Origin: Reticulitermes lucifugus
Lineage: Eukaryota > Arthropoda > Insecta > Blattodea > Rhinotermitidae
Length of the DNA stretch: 26,748 nt
Reading direction: 5' to 3'
Assembly (NCBI GenBank): GCA_026260175.1
Contig: JAKCWW010002377.1
Span: forward strand, 1-26,748
Positions 9,690 through 20,149 of the stretch are shown here, one piece after another. Both the position numbers and the translations under genes were made by a program. The notes beneath the pieces were generated by a model that worked only from the letters and a program-made list of their open reading frames with translations, was not told the origin of the DNA and did not search any database. How positions within the stretch are numbered: position 1 is the stretch's first letter; every line of letters starts with the position of its first letter.

Positions 9690-9920
9690 GAGCTGGAATA
9701 GATCAGTCAGAAGTTAGGCTACGGGCTGCACGCCGAAAAATCGGGGCTCAATTTCCGGCAGAGGCAGAGATTTTTTCTTTACCACCGCGTCCGGAACGGC
9801 CCTGGTCCCCACTCAACCTTTATCCAGTGGGTTCCGATTGTTCCTTCTCCGGGAGTACAGTGTTCAGAGCTTGGAGCTGACCACTCACTTCACCTAGTGC
9901 CGAGGTCTTCATGACATGTC
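9690..9920 (+). mobile_element. tRNA-derived SINE (S2-like body)
   Basis: A decayed head (TAGATCAGTCAGAAGTTAGG and a B-box-like GGGGCTCAATTTCCGGC) precedes GAGGCAGAGATTTTTTC. The body has CGGCCCTGGTCCCCACTCAA and AGCTGACCACTCACTTCACC, then GTGCCGAGGTCTTCATG. These align in order with CCCTGGGATCGACTCAGCC, GGGCTGACAATCTCACC and GTGCCGATTGTCTTG of the S2 copy at 2931-3215. The head differs from that of S2. Confidence 0.6.
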
Positions 9921-10815
9921 GATTAATTCATTAATTAAGCACAAGGACAACTTTACCTTTCCATATGTAGTTCGTTCATCTTTTATCCAACCTTGTCAAG
10001 GTTAGAGGGATTGTGATAAATAGAAGACCTTGAGAACACAATACAATACAGTACACGTAGGCTTATTATTTCTAGACATAACTTATTGTTTTGAAAGTTA
10101 TCTGTAGATCGTTTCGTGTCAATGTCATCTTAACATTTGTTATTAAATGTTTATTCAGAAAGCATGTCACACGTGTTATCCTGTTGGTTAGTAACATATA
10201 TATGGTGCAGAGTTGGACAGTTTATAGTTATCACGTAATATTGTACGGTAAGTAAGTGAAGACTGAGACGGGAGGTTCGTGTAGCTGACAAGGAAGAAAA
10301 ACGAACTGCATAGAGCTTTTTGATTGAAACGCCTCAGAAAAAGAGGGACATCTATGAATACGTTGACGAATGAGATTAACATTATAACTGGTTTTGAAGA
10401 AATATGTAGGATCATTTGAACTGGATTGAACTTGCTTAGGATAACCAAATCTCCGGTTGTTGATACCAATGTCTTCCACACGGCCAATACTGATGCTCGA
10501 CGCTGAACACAGTTCAGAGGTAGGTCCATCAGCCTCCTATCGTCACCACCTGTGTCCAGAAAGTCTTACGTCGTGTTACTGTTCCCATCTCTTCAGCCTT
10601 CCAATTTTTTTCAAAAGGCTGTTTCACCAAAATTCTGCACACCTTAGTCCTAGCCACATGCCCACCCCATCTTAGCCCCCGAGATTTGTCTATACATGCT
10701 CAGAACAGTGTCCAGTATAGGGTTATGTCAATATGGTACCAGATATTTCGATTCCTTAAAACTGTGCATCTGCTGTGTTGACAGAGAGAGGATGTCGATC
10801 TAATACGTCAGTCTA
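9921..10815. other. No recognised gene
   Basis: The longest frame is 113 codons on the minus strand (10188-10529). It has a hydrophobic central stretch but no motif I recognise, and an overlapping 82-codon frame in another phase argues for chance. No repeat identified. Confidence 0.4.
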
Positions 10816-10860
10816 TGTTTACCAGAGTTCACGGTGTCACATCCCAAACGACTGTTATGT
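10816..10860 (-). mobile_element. Fold-back MITE family F, single terminus
   Basis: On the minus strand this reads ACAGTCGTTTGGGATGTGAC, then ACCGTGAACTCTGGTAAAC, matching the family terminus (TCTTCTGGGATGTGACGCC and GTCTGGTAAA). The other arm is not seen, so this is a truncated or solo end. Confidence 0.5.
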
Positions 10861-11245
10861 TCGGGGTGTTTTTTGATTAGTAGAATAAATAACTGCTTAA
10901 GGAGGACCTTTAACAAGGAAATTATATTGGAGATACAGTATTCTCGTACCTGCTATCACAGATTAAGACGCCCGGATGTAAGACGAAGAAGAAGAATTCT
11001 GCGTCTGCTAGGCATTGAAACCATTTGTACGCAGTAAATGCGCTGATAGAGCTCTCCGGACCCACATATATTTTCCATATACGACCCAAGCAAATTCCCA
11101 ATCCCTCAGCACTTGTCTCCTCCTGTAGTGAGTTTTGCGTCAGGTTACATTATATCGTTTTCTGCTTGAAGCAGCTGTTGTACATCTGGGAATACCTGCT
11201 AGTGTAAAGATCGTGTCTCTTTTCGCCTACTTTCGTTCCTCACGG
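10861..11245. other. No recognised gene
   Basis: Two short plus-strand frames (10834-11037 and 11025-11207) show no motif. Nothing else evident. Confidence 0.4.
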
Positions 11246-11251
11246 AAAAAT

Positions 11252-11306
11252 ACGTGATGACGATGATGATTATGATGACGATGACGACGAGGATGATGTA
11301 CTGCTT

Positions 11307-11352
<46 letters not shown>
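11252..11352 (+). repeat. Compound trinucleotide microsatellite
   Basis: Imperfect GAT/GAC repeats at about 11252-11297 are followed by a near-perfect (CTA)n run at 11307-11352, about 15 units. Likely polymorphic in length. Confidence 0.95.
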
Positions 11353-11354
<2 letters not shown>

Positions 11355-11554
11355 TTACTACCTCCACCACCAGTGATTTTGTTGGGCTAAAGATCTATGC
11401 AGCAGGGAAGTACGCTTTATGATTTCTTCTCGGAACTTTCCCGCCGTCCTCATTACATTTCTTATTTCGTGTACAGCAGATCTTTCTTGCTAGTGATTTA
11501 TAGCATGGAGCCAGTTTCTGAGCTAACAGTCCTACCTCAACAATGTCTGTGCTG

Positions 11555-11665
11555 TTCCATTTGTCCGAGTGGTTGAGTGGCTGGAGGGTGTGCACACTGA
11601 ATAATAGTAACACGAGTGACCGGTAATGCGATGCCAGGAGTAATGTAGGTCACGGGATTGCATCC
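11555..11665 (+). mobile_element. Decayed tRNA-derived SINE head
   Basis: TCCGAGTGGTTGAGTGG resembles a tRNA Leu/Ser-type A box, and GTCACGGGATTGCATCC at about 11649-11665 resembles a mutated B box. Spacing is longer than in a tRNA. Assignment is moderate at best. Confidence 0.35.
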
Positions 11666-11796
11666 ACCCTCTTCCTCAAATTTTGCCGACAGCATCTATT
11701 AAACCTTTGTGTTGGCCAGATTGGAAAGGACGTGACCTGAATACGGTGGAATATAATTCCCATAACTTCTAGACCTTACAGATGAATCAATACATC

Positions 11797-12063
11797 AACC
11801 AACTTATGCACTTAATAAAATACATTCAGAAACAAGTATAAAACTTCTACATGTTTCGACACCGAGGTGCCATCATCAGGCAGTTATTTAGAACAAAGAG
11901 TAGTAACAAGGCCAACAGCTAATACACAATACCTAGATTAGCTGTTGGCCTTGTTACTCCTTTTTGTTCTGAATAACTCCCTGATGATGGCGCCTCGGTG
12001 CCGAAATATGTAGGAGTTTTGTAATTGCTTCTGAATGTGTTTTATTAAGTGTATAAGTTGGTT
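11797..12063. mobile_element. Large fold-back (palindromic) element G1
   Basis: The left arm from AACCAACTTATGCACTTAAT (11797) is mirrored by the right arm ending TTAAGTGTATAAGTTGGTT (12063). The arms meet in ATTAGCTGTTGGCC-type sequence around a short loop (about ACACAATACCTAG, near 11924-11936). Each arm is about 127 bp with scattered mismatches. Each contains, in outward orientation, a stem-loop CTGATGATGG..CC..GG..CCGAAA (right copy 11981-12006, left copy 11854-11879). No target duplication seen; the ends may extend a few bases. Confidence 0.8.
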
Positions 12064-12069
12064 TATCTT

Positions 12070-12790
12070 TTGACTGTAAGAATATGCACCGTATGAATAA
12101 CATAAAAAACTTAAAGATGAAGTTCTACCGTTTTAAAAATCTGTCAAGTCGATGACGAGCCCTTGCTATTGCGACTGGGGCAGCGTTTATTCAAGATGCT
12201 TATTTAAGAACCCTTTCTCAATTGTATCGGAATTAAGGGGTAGTTGTGGGTGATGAGTTGGGAAGATGTGGAGGAAACACGTACAGTTTAAAGACATTTA
12301 CTTTAACATGTTAGCGAAATGTAGCTACGGTGGAACGTTTTGATTTATATACCCTTCGTATTTTATTCTTAGGTTTCGGCAGTTTAACAAAGAGTGCTTC
12401 GTGGGGCTGGAAATGTAGCTGGGATGGGGAATTAATGAAACGAATACAAAATTCTTGTGGAAAAAGTCACTTTTAAAGCTGCTACTTTGAAGACCGAGGA
12501 GATAGTAAGATAAAATAAAATGTTTAATGCAGGTTGTGGTAGTGAGGAATGAGCCTAAGAGGTTCGAGAGGGCACAGTGTGGGTTCTTGTTACAGATATG
12601 TGCCAATACCCAACGATCCATGCGGTTTGTAACAACCCTTTTATATGACGGAAACACGTGGGTCCTTTTTGTCTTACAACAGTAACATAACACACTCTTA
12701 ACTTCAAAATTACATGCCTTTGCGGACGTTTCTTAACATGGAACATTTTGATTGTGAACTTCTAAACCAAATAGCTGGAGAACAACACAA
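12070..12790. other. No recognised gene
   Basis: A 122-codon minus-strand frame (12325-12693) has no recognisable motif and is overlapped by another minus-strand frame. No repeat identified. Confidence 0.4.
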
Positions 12791-12797
12791 ATATAGG

Positions 12798-12921
12798 TCA
12801 CGTTCACTTCAACATTAATTAATCCATTTGGTATCACCAATTATACATCACAATGTATGTCACGTTTGTGATGTATAAATGGTGATACCAAATGGATTAG
12901 TGAATGTTGAAGTGAACGTGA
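12798..12921. repeat. Near-perfect hairpin, 56-bp arms
   Basis: Arms 12798-12853 and 12866-12921 are reverse complements with 3 mismatches in 56 positions, separated by a 12-nt loop (12854-12865). The outer end reads TCACGTTCACTTCAAC. It probably belongs to a longer fold-back element whose right side includes the stem-loop at 12932-12958 and TATGTAGGGTTAATGG. Confidence 0.9.
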
Positions 12922-12931
12922 TCTTGAACCC

Positions 12932-12968
12932 CTGGTGATGGCTCTATTGCAGCCGAAACATATGTAGG
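12932..12968 (+). other. Conserved stem-loop shared with element G1
   Basis: CTGGTGAT, then GGCT-loop-AGCC, then GAAACATATGTAGG has the same layout as CTGATGAT, GGCGCC-TC-GGTGCC, GAAATATGTAGG at 11981-12013. The stem bases differ but still pair. The layout resembles a hammerhead-ribozyme core (CUGANGA, helix II, GAAA) but has an extra unpaired base and, here, G for the invariant A. Function unproven. Confidence 0.4.
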
Positions 12969-13103
12969 GTTAATGGACATACTTAAGAAATAAAGTGCAT
13001 TGTTGGTTTAATTCTTGAATAGACTACAGTGTTTACGTACACGTTGCAATTGTGTACAGTACTGGCCTGTATAGCCATGTCTTTGAGGTTACAAGTTATT
13101 TAT

Positions 13104-13332
13104 ATGGATACAGGTTTTTTTTTCTATGGCTCGACAGCCCTATATGGGCCTGGGCCTCCTCGTTTCGTCGATGTTTCNNNNNNNNNNNNNNNNNNNNNNN
13201 NNNNNNNNNNNNNNNNNNNNNNNNNNNATCCATGCCCCCGGTGGGATTCGAACCCACGATCCTAGTAAGCGAGGGGCCGAAGACCCACGCTTTAGACCGC
13301 ACGGCCACTGGGATCGGCATGGATAGAGGTTT
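13104..13332 (-). mobile_element. tRNA-Leu-like SINE (family S4) with assembly gap
   Basis: Read on the minus strand from about 13318, the head has AGTGGCCGTGCGGTCTAAAG (a tRNA-Leu-like A box) and GTGGGTTCGAATCCCAC (B box in a perfect T-arm). It ends in a T run on the plus strand (13115-13123), its 3' poly-A. A 14-bp target duplication with one mismatch flanks it: ATGGATACAGGTTT (13104-13117) and ATGGATAGAGGTTT (13319-13332). The family recurs at 23252-23524. Frames crossing this element are artefacts. Confidence 0.85.
13178..13227. other. Assembly gap (50 N)
   Basis: Exactly 50 N, inside the S4 SINE. The homologous interval in the other S4 copy (23321-23421) is 101 bp and includes a CA-rich run, so the true gap is probably nearer 100 bp than 50. 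Confidence 0.98.
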
Positions 13333-13374
13333 ACTCTCCCAAAATAAATGTCAGGCTGAATCTACATATAGACC

Positions 13375-13450
13375 ACTATCGCCTCCTTGTATACTCTAAC
13401 CAAATCAGTGAAGTAGTTTCGAAAATGACACACACGGACAGGCGCTACCG
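13375..13450 (+). repeat. Possible retroelement-derived fragment
   Basis: CCAAATCAGTGAAGTAGTTT, then CGAAAATGACACACACGGAC, resembles a common sequence of insect interspersed repeats, comparable in style to 7605-7650. Weak evidence. Confidence 0.3.
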
Positions 13451-14289
13451 TCTGGTTAAGCCCACATTTTATTCACTTTGTACAGCTTAATGTAGTGGCG
13501 CTTCTTGTGCGTTATCTTAAATACTTTATTTGCCGTGGCAAGGCATTACAGATGTAATGGTTACAGGCAGTGCTGTTCTTTGTAAAATAGTGCCGGTACG
13601 CACTCGACAGAAAAACAGGTGCCGATACTTGCTCATTGACAGTGGGTAAATTCTAAAAGTCGAAGATGTCCCTTGTCTACGTATTAAACGTAAAAAGAAG
13701 AAAGATTTGTTGGTATTGTTGTTTCATATTGTAATAATATTGTTGGAATAAAAACAAGGGATAATATATGTTTTTCTTCATTTCTGAATTTATAACATTC
13801 GTCCAGTGCGTCACCTCCAATAAAGATGCCGGCACGCCATAGTGTTGCGTACCATCACAAAAGAAGCAATGGTTGTAGGCCTTGATGTTTTTTTTGGAAG
13901 CTGCGTTTAAAAAAGGAACCAGGTTTGCGCGATTCCAGGCTTCTGCCGCCGTGTTAATGGGATCTTCACGCTTTTGTTGGAAAATCGGAGTGAGAGAAGT
14001 TGTAATACGCGTAGGTTATCGCGCTTCGTTTCGGTTCCCTCATTCGCGAACTTGTGTGGATTTGTAGGTTCTAATACCATACGGTCTGGCAGGCGGGTAC
14101 CACCGTTCGGAGGCACGTACCGCTTCCATCTTCAGCTCAGACTATGCGTGTTATCGCCGGCAGTTGTTCACGCTGGTGGTTCTCATCGCTTACAAACAAA
14201 AGAATAATCAGGCTAACCTAACCGACTATGGCAAGTGCGAGGAGTATAAGCCAAGAGGCCTAGGCAGTGATGGTTGTGATGATGATGAT
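13451..14289. other. No recognised gene
   Basis: Frames on both strands at 13882-14207 have no motif. GTGCCGG-type sequences near 13590 and 13830 could be element ends but were not supported. A short (GAT)n run lies at 14275-14291. Confidence 0.4.
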
Positions 14290-14480
14290 GAAAATTTCAG
14301 TCGTCTGGGATGTCGACTGTTGATAGTTTACTAGCATTTCGAAGAATTGAAGTGCCTTCATCTTCATTGCGAAACAGATGTTTGTGCTTGAAGATGAAGG
14401 TACTACAAGTTTTCGAAACGTCGGGAACTGTTTACCAGTAGATGCGCCTTAATGTCCCAAAATTGAACAGTTGTGAAAAT
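14290..14480. mobile_element. Fold-back MITE, family F copy 5
   Basis: The left end has CAGTCGTCTGGGATGT, and the right end read backwards has CAATTTTGGGACATTAAGG, then CTACTGGTAAACAG. The inner arms, with GTGCCTTCATCTTCA (about 14351-14365) against TGAAGATGAAGGTAC, are well matched. The central TTTCGAAACGTCGGGAAC carries the family motif. No target duplication found. Confidence 0.55.
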
Positions 14481-17400
14481 CTCATCTCGCATAATAATAA
14501 TTTTTAACCGTAGTGGTTCGTAATTGTCACCATGATGTGGACAAGCAGCATGAGATTTCTCGCTGCTCTCATGTTTTGAGTTATACAGAAATGTCACCTA
14601 AAACAAGTTGCGTACATTTGGAAGAACTATGACGAAGCGGTCTGCGTTAAAATGGCTCAAATGTCACTCCAACATCAGATGTATGCACCTCCACCATGTT
14701 GGTATTGTTTGTAGTAGGAAACAGAAAGTACCGATGTGGAATATTCTCTTCTGACGTGGTATTTGTAACATAATTCATGAAAATCCATTCTTTAGTTCAA
14801 AATAATTAGAGAGGAGCAAGCGCGGACGTACTGACGTGTTGGTACCAGAGGTCAGTTGGTTAATAATTTCAAATTCCCTGCTGATACGGAGACCCCAGCC
14901 GTCCACTGAGTAGCCTTCGCTCATCAGCCATTACGGCCCATTCTCAAAGCGCTGTGTTTATAATTAATTTAGTAGCCAGTTACCGGTCAACATTTAATTA
15001 AACGTTTCCATTATACACTTTATTATCGCAGTGGGCTTCGTCTGCTGTGGTAATCTCCTGGATAGTAGGCAGCCCCTGACCAAAGCCCTCGCTGTTTAGA
15101 TTATGTAGGGGAGGAGCAGCCGTTCAACATTATGCATCGTTATGTTGCCTGTGGGCGTTCAGAGCCATCACAACGTTTTGGCGAAAGAGTGAGCGCCAGT
15201 CTATCTTCTAGGAAATTGATTTTTACATGGATGTTGGTAACTTAGCTGGGGTTTAATTTGCTCTAAAGCACACGCACGAGAAGTCGCACACACGAAGCTG
15301 ATCGAATTCTGAGTACAAAATGACGGTTTATGTAGTTTTCTGACGAGTGATGAGAACTACAAGGTATTCCTCTGACCTAGCCCCTCAGCCTTGTAACAGC
15401 ATCGTTACATTAAGAAACAAACCAATTATTTGGCATTCCTTACAGAATTAAAAAATGCTTTATGTAATGAGAATTCCTGTCTCTATGGAATATCACTGCT
15501 TGATATTGTTCATTAGGATGGTTGGAGAGGATTGTCGTGAGCTATACCATGTAGTTCTATGCGAATGCCTATAGAATTTCGGTGGGAAAGTCTCTTAGAA
15601 AATAACACGGTAGGATGGGATTAAAATTGATCTTACAAAAATCATGCGACAAAATATAGATTGCATTTAGTTGGCTTATATTGGGGTCTGTTGGCGTGCT
15701 TGGATGTTCTGCTTCAGTTTTCAGTATAGTTTCATTATTTCCTGCATGGAAATACTGTTCAAGAACTGAAATATTTTGGATGAATTCAAGGCCAAATGAG
15801 CTGTACTAGAATCTGATTAATGCTTACTGGTTGCCAGGAACCGAGGGTGCATCCTGATTTTGAGAAAAATGTTAATGGATGAGGGAGTTTGACCTGTTTC
15901 ATTCGTCAGTCTTGCAAACTCTGGGTCTGACAATTTGGTTGCCAGGCAGTCAGTTGCCCTTAGTAACTGCACGAACTCCCTGTGTTGTTGGATTAACGAA
16001 CTCGCCCTGTCTCCGTTTACAAGCTATTCTAAATGTCAAATAAGTTTCCTGGGTTGTTCGGGTGTCACTGGTTCTCACTGAAACTGCACAATCTGGGGTT
16101 TCAGACCCAACATAAATGTTCATATGGGTTACAACGCGTAAAAATTGATAATCTAAAGTGTCTGTTCGTATAGAAATTGCTTGTACGTGTCCGAACCGAA
16201 CTTCCTAGGAAACGTCCGGTACACAGCATTGATCACAGGTCCGAAGGGAAGGAGTAAATTCCATTGACAGAATTGAAGGAAACAGTCTCCCCATATGAAT
16301 GATCAAACGCAAACCTAGTGGAATGAGAAACTATTTTCAGGGTATCGTCTCTCGCATGTTTTGAGGAGGCCTCTTACCCCGTGTTTTTATACTGCTTGTT
16401 TCTAGTTTGTATCTCAAAACCTGTACCTAGTACTGAGTATAATTAGGCACGGTTTTGTAACTACTTTTAATGTAAAGTTACTTGGGGATAATTGGCGACA
16501 AGTTATTTTGATTAACCCTTTTCATGTATAGTTTAAACAAAATTACTTCTTTCGTTTCTTTATTTCCACGATAACTTAAAATTTTCGTTGTTAGCCACAG
16601 TTAATTTTTCATAATTCTTAAAACTGATTTAAGGCTTTCTATTAACTGGCATTACAAAATAATAATAACAGTTTTTCTAGACGACATATTTCGTTTCTAA
16701 CGTATACAAGGTAAATAATTTCGGGAACACGGGCAGAAATCTGAAGGTTGTTGTAGCCCAGTTCATGACCTATGCGACGATCAACGACTTGGAAAGGTCG
16801 TAAGATGTTGCCAACCTATCGCGCCGTAATTCGAAATTGACCACGTTCAAAATTCCCTAATTCGTAGCTTTGCTCATATGGTATACTGGCTGTCGTGTGG
16901 TATGATATGGCAGAGGGATTAAAAGAGACGGTGAAAGGTTAGGATCAATATACCAATGTAGAGAGGACCTCCTCTTTCTCTCACCCACACATTCACTGGC
17001 TAAAATGTAGGGACACTCCTCTCACAGCTGAGAGGTCGGTCTTGCGAAGGATCGATTTTCCCCTCTCGCACAGTTCTGTTACGGGAACTGGGTCAAGCTT
17101 TTCCCTGCGCACAACTGCACTCCCATCACCTCGCGCGCGAACCAATGCTGCCAGCGTCCTCTTTTTAACACTAGTGATAATTATCAATTTGTAGGCTATG
17201 TGTTGACATAACGATTGCTGAGGGCACGTGAGACCAAATGATGAGCGATATTTCATTCTTGGTTTCTTTACCACTCTTAATTAGATTGTATGCAGAATAA
17301 TGTTAGAATCTAGCGTTGTGGATACGTAGTCAAAAGGGTTCCAAATCAGACGCCGGGTCCGAAAGTTGATTGCCCTGACAGAGGTCTTCGTGTTTTTTTA

Positions 17401-17686
17401 TATTCCTCCGGCCAGATGCTGGGTAGACATTTGAAATAGGTCACGACCACTTCCACATTATTTCCAGTTTCTGTTATATAAATTCAGAAATTCGTATGAG
17501 GGGTTTGAAATTGACAGGATGAAATGGGCTGTGGTATTAAATAACAGAAACAATCCATGTGGAAGACAATATTGGGAATAAAACTCGCAGACCGAATGGA
17601 AGAATGTTGATGGACGAAAACACCTAGGCCTACGACCAGGCTTAACATTAAAAAATTCTATATTCTGTCCACAGAGAAAATTTATG
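14481..17686. other. Longest stretch without recognised features
   Basis: The only sizeable frame is 93 codons on the minus strand (16993-17274), with no recognised motif. I saw no inverted or tandem repeat and no tRNA-like box. This may be older decayed repeat, or may contain regulatory or exon sequence that cannot be recognised by eye. Confidence 0.4.
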
Positions 17687-17800
17687 TGTTTTGTATGGAT
17701 CTAAAAAAACTGCGATTATTTTCTTATACAGCATTAACGTACTGGTCTTTATGGCGGGAACTGGCTGTGTTTACTGTGCGGTACGAACTGAATCTGTACA
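17687..17800 (+). repeat. Dispersed repeat D, copy 2
   Basis: ACTGCGATTATTTTCTTATA, then CAGCATTAACGTACTGG and GGTACGAACTGAATCT. The core CAGCATTAAC....TGGTCTT is shared with copy 3 at 20487, and TACGAACT with copy 1 at 1947. Confidence 0.5.
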
Positions 17801-18353
17801 TATAATTCAGGTTAACCTTACTCCTTAGAGGGATAAAAGTACATTTCTCGCGGAGGAAATTAGGAATATATGTTTATGAATCTATTGATGAATCTAACGT
17901 TAAATTTTGATGTTGGTTATAAATCGTGGATCTGGAGGATGCAGGAAGGAAGCGGCCATAGCCTGTTTTAGGACAGACCTACTAACTCAGCATTCACCTG
18001 GAGAAGGACTTGTGCATTGTGCTTTGTCTTGGTCCTGAGTTGTGATAGGGAGTAGAGTTCTGTTAGTGTAACGCTAATTTTGTATTGTTTTAGCCTTAGT
18101 AGTAGTAGTAGTCGTGAAGCAATGTGATTCAGTTAAAATATTTTCTCTCTTAAAATTCTTGTTTTTGTTAGAAGTTATTTAAGTAGCATGCAGTCTAAGC
18201 ACCTTGGGCGATGTTTCCCTCCATATTTTAGACAAATTAAGTTTATAATTGTACAACCTAATGTGAAACGTAAAGCACCATTGTTGTTTATTTTGAATCA
18301 GAGGGGGAGGCAACAGGAGGCCGGAAGAAAAATTGTAAAATGATCCATTTTGA
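17801..18353. other. No recognised gene
   Basis: Contains a short (TAG)5 run at about 18098-18112. Otherwise nothing identified. Confidence 0.45.
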
Positions 18354-18480
18354 AGGGATCCGGAATAGCGCAGTCAGTATAGTGACTAGGCGATGGGCTG
18401 GGCGACTGAGAAGTCGGACGAAATTCTGCGCACAGGCCAAGCGTCCAGACCGGCTGTGGTGCTCACGCAGCGTACATTCA
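18354..18480 (+). mobile_element. Possible SINE head, B box lost
   Basis: GGAATAGCGCAGTCAGTATA (18361-18380), followed by GTGACTAGGCGATGG, resembles an A box with D-arm. No convincing B box follows. The fragment may be truncated or from another repeat type. Confidence 0.35.
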
Positions 18481-19084
18481 GTGGTTTCCTTAGGAATAAT
18501 TTTAATGAAATTTAATAGTGGGGAATTTTACCAACATTTGTTAACTTATCCCAGTTTTGGTTAAAATCTGAAAATGGTAACGGATACATTGCATTAAAAT
18601 GTGCGTGCGTTTTGGGGAGCTTCTCGACCGTGGTTACCATTTATTTATTGGTATAAAAAGATTCTCTGTAGAGTAACCTTCAACATTCATTTTATGCCCA
18701 ATACTCTCTGTCCGTAGGTCTTAAATGACTATGTAAAATGGAATTTTGTTCTGTGTCATGTTTTGACGGATTATATTTCATGTCATTGAATTCACGAACT
18801 GAAATTCTAGTGGTAATAACAGCGAATGCACCAGAATTGTTATGCCTTTCCTACACTTCCTGAACTTCTGTGTAATGGACTATTTTTATACATTCCCTAA
18901 AGTTTAATTTGGACTTTGTGTTCAGCTTTATTATATTTGATCGTTTCGTACTGAAATTAAATTTTGCCGGCGCATTAAATGTTGAAATACGTTGACGTTT
19001 CGGAGATGAAATTTGCGGACAGATATGACCACCTTATAAAGCATCGCCATATTGCATAGCAACTTAAAAATAATGTTGCCGCCA
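18481..19084. other. No recognised gene
   Basis: AT-rich sequence. A lone TTGACGTTTCGGAG at about 18991-19004 recalls the family F inner motif but lacks the arms. Confidence 0.4.
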
Positions 19085-19175
19085 AAAATGTGGCTCCACA
19101 GCTCAGTAAGGCCACTTGCTACTGTTTGTAGGACCGGGCTTCACTTTCCAGCCGGAGCAGGACCAAACACATCTT
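19085..19175 (+). mobile_element. tRNA-derived SINE head fragment
   Basis: CCACAGCTCAGTAAGGCC resembles an A box. GACCGGGCTTCACTTTCCAG, then CCGGAGCAGG, is a decayed B box with T-arm (canonical GGTTCGATTCC). The body appears lost before the fold-back element that starts at about 19209. Confidence 0.5.
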
Positions 19176-19208
19176 TGTGAAATTAGACGTTTTCACGACT
19201 GTCTCAGT

Positions 19209-19396
19209 GAAGAATACTGTCATGTGGGATGTGACGCCATGTAGTTTGGAACAAAGTTACCAACGTTTCGGAGGAACCTGCTGTCACCATCTTCCATATA
19301 GAAGCAGGGTGACCTTAGAGGCATCAGGTTCCTTCGAAACGTTCATAAATTTTCACCAGACTGCACGGTGTCACATCCTAAGGGACAGTATTTTCC
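19209..19396. mobile_element. Fold-back MITE, family F copy 6
   Basis: The left arm starts GAAGAATACTGTC, then GGGATGTGACGCCATG, and ACGTTTCGGAGGAACCTG inside. The right arm read backwards gives AATACTGTC (19384-19392 complement), GGATGTGACACCGTG and ACGTTTCGAAGGAACCTG. This is the best-preserved longer member of the family. The 128-codon frame over it and its neighbour is a by-product. Confidence 0.75.
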
Positions 19397-19410
19397 AAAC
19401 ATGTTTTCGC

Positions 19411-19512
19411 TGTAATGTTGCTTTCTTCTGGGATGTGATGCCGTATACTTTGGTTAGTACCTGTCGACGAAGCCACGTAGCGTCACAACTCCGAACAAAG
19501 AAGTCTTCATCG
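19411..19512. mobile_element. Fold-back MITE, family F copy 7, short form
   Basis: CTTTCTTCTGGGATGTGATG, then CCGTATACTTTGG, on the left. The right end read backwards is CTTTGTTCGGAGTTGTGACG followed by CTACGTGG. Only about 100 bp, with little centre, adjoining copy 6 in tandem about 15 bp away. Confidence 0.55.
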
Positions 19513-20149
19513 CCACCATCGCAGCAACCGCAGATCTCATATCTTTATTCCGGCATATCCTAAGTCTCGCATATTGGTTGCTAGGGCAACGAGTGGATGA
19601 CTTCCTCTTCTTAGCCACAGTAGCCACAACCCCCCATTCCCACACACACACACACACATTCTTACATCTTTTCTTGTAGGACACAGGAAGTTGCAAGTAC
19701 TTACAAATATAATGTGTGTGCTGTTCGTATAGTGTCCAGGCAACGTATCACGTCTGTGGACCAACCACACTATCCTGTGGGTACCCAGGAATAAAGTGCT
19801 CGAACTTCAGGATTCGTGGTCTTTTGTATCCTACACTTTCGTACACATACTTCTTGGACTTTCCCTAGTGTTATACTCGTACATTATAGTTGTCCCTCGA
19901 ATTGAGATGTCTTGTATATGTCTTAATGTGGTCTTTAAGCACTGTTTTATCTTTTACTGATAAAATATCAACATCGCACTTTTATTTTCCGATAAACCAC
20001 TGAAATATGTCCCATACCAGGAAGGATTCGCGAGCTACCGCTTGGGAATCACTCTGTACGGCGTTTGGGACTCGGCACGGAGTGCATCTCAGCCACGTTA
20101 CCACAGCAGCAAAACAGTTTTATGTAACCTGTTCTCCTTCACCCTGAAC
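19513..20149. other. No recognised gene; CA microsatellite
   Basis: A (CA)n run of about 9 units lies at 19640-19658. Minus-strand frames there are low-complexity artefacts. Nothing else identified. Confidence 0.5.

Noticed and set aside
10188..10529. 113-codon minus-strand frame with a hydrophobic middle
   Set aside because: No recognisable motif and another frame overlaps in a different phase; cannot be supported as a gene or exon.
12325..12693. 122-codon minus-strand frame
   Set aside because: No motif, low-complexity Ser/Phe-rich stretch, overlapping frame.
13228..13318. Possible tRNA-Leu gene on the minus strand
   Set aside because: Head of an S4 SINE with poly-A and target duplications; another copy at 23252-23524 has the same structure.
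13583..13850. GTGCCGG at about 13590 and a reversed form at about 13830 as transposon ends
   Set aside because: Only seven bases match and no target duplication is visible.
19177..19563. 128-codon plus-strand frame
   Set aside because: Covers two adjacent fold-back MITE copies; its peptide reflects the inverted arms.
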